From the NCBI GenBank assembly GCA_903933995.1, contig CAIZMD010000607.1, positions 1 through 10,451 on the forward strand: a DNA stretch of 10,451 nucleotides. Direction: 5' to 3'. The notes below the pieces were generated by a model, which saw only the letters and a program-made list of their open reading frames with translations, was not told where the DNA came from and made no database searches. Source of the stretch: an uncultured Bacteroidota bacterium. GTDB lineage: Bacteria > Bacteroidota > Bacteroidia > Chitinophagales > Chitinophagaceae. Positions 6,513 to 10,451 of the stretch are shown here, piece by piece; position 1 is the first letter of the stretch, and each line of letters begins with the position of its first letter. Both the position numbers and the translations under genes were made by a program.

Positions 6513-8225
6513 ATGTCAGATACAGCGTATATCAACAACAAAGCGCAAGCACAAAATAGTTTTGACGCCATTGTAGTAGGATCCGGAATCAGTGGTGGAT
6601 GGGCAGCAAAAGAGCTCACTGAAAAAGGGTTAAAAGTTTTGATGTTAGAAAGGGGTAGAGACCACCAGCACATCAAGGATTATAAATATGCAGACAAAGA
6701 TCCTTGGCAACTAGAACACAGAGGAAGAACCACTGCAGAACAGAAGAAAAAATATCCTGTAATTCATCGTGGATGGGCCGCAAATGAAAGCGTGATGGAC
6801 TCTTGGGTCAATGAAGAAGAGTCTCCTTATACAGAAGTGAAACCCTTTACTTGGTGGCGTAGTTATCAATTGGGAGGGCGCTCCATTCTTTGGGGTAGAC
6901 AGAGTTATCGCTTAAGCGATTTAGATTTTGAAGCCAATGCAAAAGACGGTGTAGCTATTGACTGGCCTATCCGTTATAAAGACATTGCACCTTGGTATGA
7001 TTATGTAGAAAAATTTGCGGGTATCAGTGGATCCAAAGAAGGTCTTGCACATTTGCCCGATGGTCAATTTTTACCACCCATGGATTTGAACTGTGTAGAA
7101 AAAGATGTAGCTGCAAGAATCAAATCAAAATTCAATAATGAACGCCATTTGTTTATTGGAAGAGTAGCCAATTTAACTGCAGCAATACCTGGTAGAACGG
7201 CTTGTCAGTTTAGAAATCGTTGTTGGGAGGGTTGCCCATTTGGAGGCTATTTTAGTACCCAATCTTCTACCTTGCCTGCGGCGATGAAAACTGGAAGATT
7301 AACAGTAAGACCTTGGAGTATTGTAACAAGGGTCATTTATGACAAGAACACTCAGAAAGCAACGGGAGTAGAAGTGCTAGACGCAGAAAATAATCAAACC
7401 TATACCTATCATGCTAAGATTGTATTTCTTAATGCATCTGCATTGAATTCTGCTTGGGTGCTCATGAATTCAGCCACGGATATTTGGCAAGATGGCTTAG
7501 GTAGCAGCAGTGGAGAACTAGGACATAATATCATGGACCACCATTATAATCTTGGTGCATCTGGAATGGTAGAAGGATTTGAAGACCAGTATTACTATGG
7601 TAGAAGGGCCAATGGTTTTTATATTCCAAGATTCGCCAACCTAAACAATGACAAACGTGACTTCTTACGTGGTTACGGATATCAGGGTGGTGCTAGTAGA
7701 CAGGGTTGGAGTAGAGATGTGGCAGAGTTGAATATTGGTGCGGCTTTTAAAGAAGCTATTTCTGAGCCAGGATCTTGGACCATTGGTGCCACTGGATTTG
7801 GTGAAATCCTGCCTTATCATGAAAATAAAATTACGCTTGATAAGAACCGCAAAGACAAGTGGGGATTGCCAGTGTTGATGATGGATGCAGAACTAAAAGA
7901 GAACGAACTTAAAATGCGCAAAGCCATCAAGGAAGACTTGGTAGCCATGTTTGAAGCAGCGGGTGTTAAAAATGTCCATTCTTGGGATAATGGTCACGCC
8001 ATTGGTCATGGCATTCATGAAATGGGTACGGCAAGAATGGGTAATGACCCCAAAACATCGGTGCTCAACGGCACCAATCAGGTTTGGGATGCAAAAAATG
8101 TATTTGTAACAGATGGTGCTTGTATGACTTCATCAGCCTGCCAAAACCCTTCTTTAACCTATATGGCTATTACTGCTAGAGCGGCGGATCACGCAGTATC
8201 AGAACTCAAAAAGGGGAATCTCTAA
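6513..8225 (+). CDS. GMC-family FAD-dependent dehydrogenase (second of a tandem pair)
   Basis: 570 residues, collinear with the gene upstream and strongly similar throughout, most clearly in the first 70 and last 70 residues; both proteins end in ELKKGNL. FAD motif: AIVVGSGISGGWAAKE with Gly23, Gly25 and Gly28. The flavin loop is LGGRSILWGR (120-129). The C-x5-C-x3-C set is Cys231, Cys237 and Cys241 before PFGGYF. The catalytic pair is probably His502 in HEMGTARMG and Asn545 in QNPSLTYMAITARAA. The middle region, which should line the substrate pocket, differs most from its paralogue (for example MDHHYNLGASGMVEG against AFHNYRGSVSASYDG), so the two may handle different sugars or form a mixed complex. 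There is no signal peptide and no neighbouring small subunit. A strong terminator starts about 25 bp after its stop, so it ends the operon. A GMC large subunit is firm; the substrate is inferred. Confidence 0.92.
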   Translation: MSDTAYINNKAQAQNSFDAIVVGSGISGGWAAKELTEKGLKVLMLERGRDHQHIKDYKYADKDPWQLEHRGRTTAEQKKKYPVIHRGWAANESVMDSWVNEEESPYTEVKPFTWWRSYQLGGRSILWGRQSYRLSDLDFEANAKDGVAIDWPIRYKDIAPWYDYVEKFAGISGSKEGLAHLPDGQFLPPMDLNCVEKDVAARIKSKFNNERHLFIGRVANLTAAIPGRTACQFRNRCWEGCPFGGYFSTQSSTLPAAMKTGRLTVRPWSIVTRVIYDKNTQKATGVEVLDAENNQTYTYHAKIVFLNASALNSAWVLMNSATDIWQDGLGSSSGELGHNIMDHHYNLGASGMVEGFEDQYYYGRRANGFYIPRFANLNNDKRDFLRGYGYQGGASRQGWSRDVAELNIGAAFKEAISEPGSWTIGATGFGEILPYHENKITLDKNRKDKWGLPVLMMDAELKENELKMRKAIKEDLVAMFEAAGVKNVHSWDNGHAIGHGIHEMGTARMGNDPKTSVLNGTNQVWDAKNVFVTDGACMTSSACQNPSLTYMAITARAADHAVSELKKGNL

Positions 8226-8227
8226 GA

Positions 8228-8309
8228 TTTTTCCGCAAATTCTCGCAAAAGCCTCTTGATTCCTTCAAGGGGCTTTTTTATTTCCGGAATTTTTTCCGCA
8301 AATACTCAC
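8228..8309. repeat. 19-bp near-identical direct repeat flanking the terminator
   Basis: TTTTTCCGCAAATTCTCGC (8228-8246) and TTTTTCCGCAAATACTCAC (8291-8309) match at 17 of 19 positions, with the terminator hairpin between them. A third partial copy of the core, GCAAATATCGC, begins at 8311. This suggests local duplication; no function is evident. Confidence 0.55.
8249..8279 (+). terminator. Rho-independent terminator of the GMC operon
   Basis: AAGCCTCTTGA (8249-8259) pairs with TCAAGGGGCTT (8265-8275) over 11 bp with one T-G wobble, around a 5-base loop (TTCCT). It is followed by a run of T up to 8279. It lies 24 bp after the second GMC stop codon and separates that operon from the receptor gene. 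The A-run before the stem makes it partly usable on the other strand as well. Confidence 0.88.
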
Positions 8310-8397
8310 TGCAAATATCGCGCTAGCTCAAAGCATTACTTTTTAATTATTTTTTTTAAGATGTTTAAACAGCATTTTGGGTAAATAATCCTTTCAT

Positions 8398-8413
8398 GTG
8401 CAATCGTTTGCAC
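8398..8413. promoter_or_regulatory. LacI-family-type operator, upstream copy
   Basis: GTGCAATCGTTTGCAC is a palindrome with 7 of 8 matching pairs and the central CG typical of LacI/GalR/PurR operators. It lies about 95 bp upstream of the predicted promoter's -7 element and shares CGTTTGC with the downstream copy. The 9-bp direct repeat CCTTTCATG (8390-8398 and 8414-8422) flanks it. Confidence 0.6.
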
Positions 8414-8472
8414 CCTTTCATGGGCTAAACATCAATTACTGGCAAAAACTAACAAGAAATACAGGCTAACTG

Positions 8473-8500
8473 TTGTTAGTGTTAGTGAATTATATTTTTG
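8473..8500 (+). promoter_or_regulatory. Predicted Bacteroidota-type promoter of the SusC-like gene
   Basis: TATTTTTG at 8493-8500 matches TAnnTTTG exactly. TTG at 8473-8475 gives a 17-bp spacer, at the short end of the usual range. The predicted start of transcription falls at the left edge of the operator at 8505-8528, the classical place for repression. Confidence 0.6.
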
Positions 8501-8504
8501 CCAA

Positions 8505-8528
8505 TTTTACACAAACGTTTGCGTAAAA
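8505..8528. promoter_or_regulatory. LacI-family-type operator overlapping the predicted transcription start
   Basis: A 24-bp palindrome with 11 of 12 matching pairs, centred on the CG at 8516-8517. The core is CAAACGTTTG (8512-8521) and the outer arms are TTTTAC and GTAAAA. This is close to the general LacI-family operator form. Lying immediately after the -7 element, it should block transcription of the receptor gene when a repressor is bound. The repressor gene is not in the window. Confidence 0.72.
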
Positions 8529-8535
8529 AATGCCT

Positions 8536-8560
8536 AAAACCCTTTGTTGATAAGGGTTTT
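8536..8560 (+). ncRNA. Leader hairpin, possible attenuator, in the SusC-like mRNA
   Basis: AAAACCCTT (8536-8544) and AAGGGTTTT (8552-8560) are exact reverse complements with a 7-base loop (TGTTGAT), early in the predicted leader. Only four T residues end the stem, so as a terminator it would be weak. It could instead be a stabilising leader structure or an attenuator. Confidence 0.4.
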
Positions 8561-8729
8561 CATTAACAAATTACAATTTAATTCATGCGTATTAAGCAGA
8601 TTATTATGTAAATGGTACACATTAGGATGTTAAAAATTGACAACAAAGTGTTAAAAAATGCAACTTGTACCAAATCAAATCTCTCTAAATTCGCTTTGAA
8701 TCTGTTAATCATCTTACAACCAAAATGCT

Positions 8730-10451
8730 ATGCCAACGAAAAACAATCTGCTAGCCAGAAGTGCGCTCCTTGCACTTTTTCTTGCTTTCTTCTGTTTCAA
8801 TGCGTTTGCTCAAAAACCCGTTACTGGTAAAGTAACCAACAAAGCCAATCAACCTATTGCCGGAGCAACGGTAGAGGTAAAGGGCTCTAACACCGTGGCT
8901 ATTACAAATGCCGAGGGTGTTTTCAGTATTAATGCACCAAGTGATAAAAGTATCCTGGTGTTTACTGTTGTTGGATTTGAAACAATTGAGCAAACAGTTG
9001 GAGGAAAAAATTCCTTCAATGTTTCTATGTCAGAAACAACCAACCAGCTAAATGAAATTCTGGTAACTGGTTATTCTTCTCAAAGGAAAAAAGACATCAC
9101 TGGTTCTGTATCAGTGGTAAATGTAAAAGACCTTAAAGCCATTCCAGCAGGTAGCCCAGAACAAATGTTACAGGGTAGAGCTTCTGGTTTGAACGTAATC
9201 ACCAACGGTCAGCCTGGTACTGGATCTAATATCCGTATCCGTGGTATTACCAACTTTGGTAACGTTGATCCTTTGGTGATTGTTGATGGAGTTCAAGGTA
9301 GTTTAACCAACATTAACGCTACTGATATTGAAAGTATCCAAGTATTGAAAGATGCTGGTGCTGCCTCTATCTATGGTGTTCGTGGTTCTAATGGTGTTAT
9401 CGTTGTTACTACAAAGCGCGGTAGGTCTGGTAAAGCCCAGATTACTTACGATGCTTATGTTGGTACTCAGCGTCCTCCATCAGGAAATGTTTTCAACTTG
9501 TTGAATACACAGGGTATGGCTGACTTAACTTGGTTGGCGTTGAAAAACTCTGGACAAGCTACTACACACCCTCAGTACGGAAGTGGTTCTACTCCAATTA
9601 TCCCTGATTACATCAACAATGGTGGAAATGGTGGTATTGTAGGATCTATCTCTGCTGCTGATTTAGCAAAATATAACACTTCAGATTTCTCTAAAGGAAT
9701 CTATCAAATTGTAGCCGCTAACAAAGCTGGTACAGATTGGTTCCATGAAATATTCAAACCAGCAGGTATTCAAAGCCATACCATCACTGCTAGCGGTGGT
9801 AATGAGAAAAATACTTACCTGTTCTCTTTGAACTATTTTAACCAAGAAGGTACTGCCATTGGTACTTACCTGAAAAGGTATTCTGCCCGTGTGAACACTA
9901 CCTTTAATATCAAGAACAATATCCGTGTTGGTGAAAACTTGTACATCTTTAATAGGGACAACCCTAGGTTTGCCAACCAAGATGAGGGTAACCCAATCTC
10001 AATGACTTACCGTCAACAACCTATCATCCCAGTTACCGATATCAATGGTGGATGGGCTGGTACTGCTGCAAAAGGTCTTGGTAACGCTACCAACCCAGTT
10101 GCAACTCAAACTCGCGGTATGGATAACAAGGGTAACTCTTGGGATATTCAGGGTAATGTATTTGCTGAGGTTGACTTTGCAAAACATTTCACTGCACGTT
10201 CTGCATTTGGTGGTACCATGAGTAATTTCTACTATTATAACTATGGTTTCAGAACTTATGAAAATGCTGAAAACAATGGTTCTAACTCATTTAGTGAAAA
10301 CGGTGGTTACAACAGGTCTTGGACTTGGACCAACACTTTAAAATACACCAATGTATTTGCAGAAAAACACGCTGTTACTGCTTTGGTAGGTGTTGAAGCT
10401 CAAGAAAACTATGGCCGTGGAGTTGGTGGCGGTGCTTTGGGTTATTTCACA
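8730..10451 (+). CDS. SusC-like TonB-dependent outer-membrane receptor, 3' end beyond window
   Basis: 574 codons are open to the right edge; such receptors are usually about 1000 residues, so roughly 40 percent is missing. ATG 8730 is the only plausible start, since an in-frame stop lies at 8706-8708. Residues 1-27 form a signal peptide (basic start, LLALFLAFFCF core, cut after NAFA before Gln28). Residues 30 to about 105 are a carboxypeptidase-D-like regulatory domain (VTGKVTNKANQPIAGATVEV). The TonB-box region is LNEILVTGYSSQRKKDITGS (108-126 area). The plug follows with PEQMLQGRASGLNV, IRIRGITNFGNVDPLVIVDG, IESIQVLKDAGAASIYGVRG and NGVIVVTTKRG. Barrel strands begin after about 235. It should import an oligosaccharide or similar ligand together with a SusD lipoprotein, expected just downstream. 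Codon use is enriched in GGT, ACT and AAC, as in highly expressed genes. LacI-type operators and a promoter lie upstream. Confidence 0.96.
   Translation, partial: MPTKNNLLARSALLALFLAFFCFNAFAQKPVTGKVTNKANQPIAGATVEVKGSNTVAITNAEGVFSINAPSDKSILVFTVVGFETIEQTVGGKNSFNVSMSETTNQLNEILVTGYSSQRKKDITGSVSVVNVKDLKAIPAGSPEQMLQGRASGLNVITNGQPGTGSNIRIRGITNFGNVDPLVIVDGVQGSLTNINATDIESIQVLKDAGAASIYGVRGSNGVIVVTTKRGRSGKAQITYDAYVGTQRPPSGNVFNLLNTQGMADLTWLALKNSGQATTHPQYGSGSTPIIPDYINNGGNGGIVGSISAADLAKYNTSDFSKGIYQIVAANKAGTDWFHEIFKPAGIQSHTITASGGNEKNTYLFSLNYFNQEGTAIGTYLKRYSARVNTTFNIKNNIRVGENLYIFNRDNPRFANQDEGNPISMTYRQQPIIPVTDINGGWAGTAAKGLGNATNPVATQTRGMDNKGNSWDIQGNVFAEVDFAKHFTARSAFGGTMSNFYYYNYGFRTYENAENNGSNSFSENGGYNRSWTWTNTLKYTNVFAEKHAVTALVGVEAQENYGRGVGGGALGYFT

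Larger units (their letters stand above)
8280..8729 (+). promoter_or_regulatory. Regulatory region and long leader upstream of the SusC-like gene
   Basis: This 450-bp stretch contains no convincing gene. From left to right it holds the right copy of a short direct repeat, an AT-rich tract (8337-8360), a 10-bp palindrome TGTTTAAACA (8362-8371), two LacI-type operators, one good promoter, a leader hairpin, and an unstructured A/T-rich leader. If transcription starts shortly after 8500, the leader is about 220 nt. A 7-bp long-range pairing, TGGTACA (8613-8619) with TGTACCA (8666-8672), is also possible. I recognise no known riboswitch class. Confidence 0.6.

Noticed and set aside
5870..6676. Several minus-strand open frames of 74-90 codons across the GMC genes
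   Set aside because: They are antisense to well-conserved GMC coding sequence, and their hydrophobic look comes from the opposite-strand codons.
8757..8780. Hairpin AAGTGC/GCACTT followed by T residues, resembling a terminator at the start of the SusC-like gene
   Set aside because: The core stem is only 6 bp, the T-run is short, and it lies within signal-peptide codons where Leu and Phe codons give such sequence by chance.
8612..8830. 72-codon + strand open frame across the SusC leader and signal-peptide region
   Set aside because: It overlaps the SusC start in another frame, is rich in Cys and Lys without domain character, and reflects the reading of the signal-peptide DNA out of frame.
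9681..10187. Minus-strand open frames of 99 and 62 codons inside the receptor gene
   Set aside because: They lie wholly within a strongly supported SusC coding frame and have no recognisable features.
1..10451. CRISPR arrays, tRNA or rRNA genes, insertion sequences, prophage or defence genes
   Set aside because: I saw no regular repeat-spacer pattern, no tRNA-like cloverleaf, no transposase or integrase coding sequence, and no terminal inverted repeats.

Overview
The window is AT-rich bacterial DNA, almost certainly from a Bacteroidota member and plausibly from the Chitinophagaceae; that placement is an inference from protein style. The signs are a SusC-type TonB-dependent receptor, a DUF5690-type membrane protein, promoter elements of the Bacteroidota form TAnnTTTG, starts without Shine-Dalgarno sequences, and some TTG starts.

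Region 1 (1-3239, + strand) is a tightly packed operon that looks like an aminophosphonate-catabolism cassette. It holds the C-terminal tail of a probable HD-domain phosphonate oxygenase, a phosphonatase-like HAD hydrolase, a 12-helix DUF5690 membrane protein, and a FAD-dependent amine oxidase-like protein of the phosphonate-associated group. Junctions are 3 bp, 2 bp and an 8-bp overlap. The proposed scheme is uptake by the membrane protein, oxidative deamination by the FAD enzyme to a phosphonoaldehyde, and C-P cleavage by the HAD enzyme. The HD protein would give a second, oxygen-dependent route. No PhnW aminotransferase is visible.

Region 2 (3240-4772) has a small protein built of four short repeats, resembling the 4-fold beta flower family, with its own promoter almost on top of its start codon. 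It converges, 3 bp apart, on an AraC-family regulator on the minus strand. A 227-bp divergent intergenic region with two inverted repeats separates the regulator from the next operon.

Region 3 (4773-8280) carries two tandem paralogous GMC-family flavoprotein dehydrogenases, each with a C-x5-C-x3-C motif like the [3Fe-4S] ligands of bacterial FAD-glucose dehydrogenase. A good rho-independent terminator closes the unit. No small (gamma) or cytochrome subunit is visible.

Region 4 (8281-10451) begins with about 450 bp of regulatory DNA: two LacI-type palindromes sharing CGTTTGC, a TAnnTTTG promoter placed just before the second palindrome, and a leader hairpin. Then comes a SusC-like TonB-dependent receptor (574 codons seen) that runs off the right edge. 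Regions 3 and 4 together look like a carbohydrate uptake and oxidation locus, possibly for sugar or glycoside oxidation, under sugar-responsive control.
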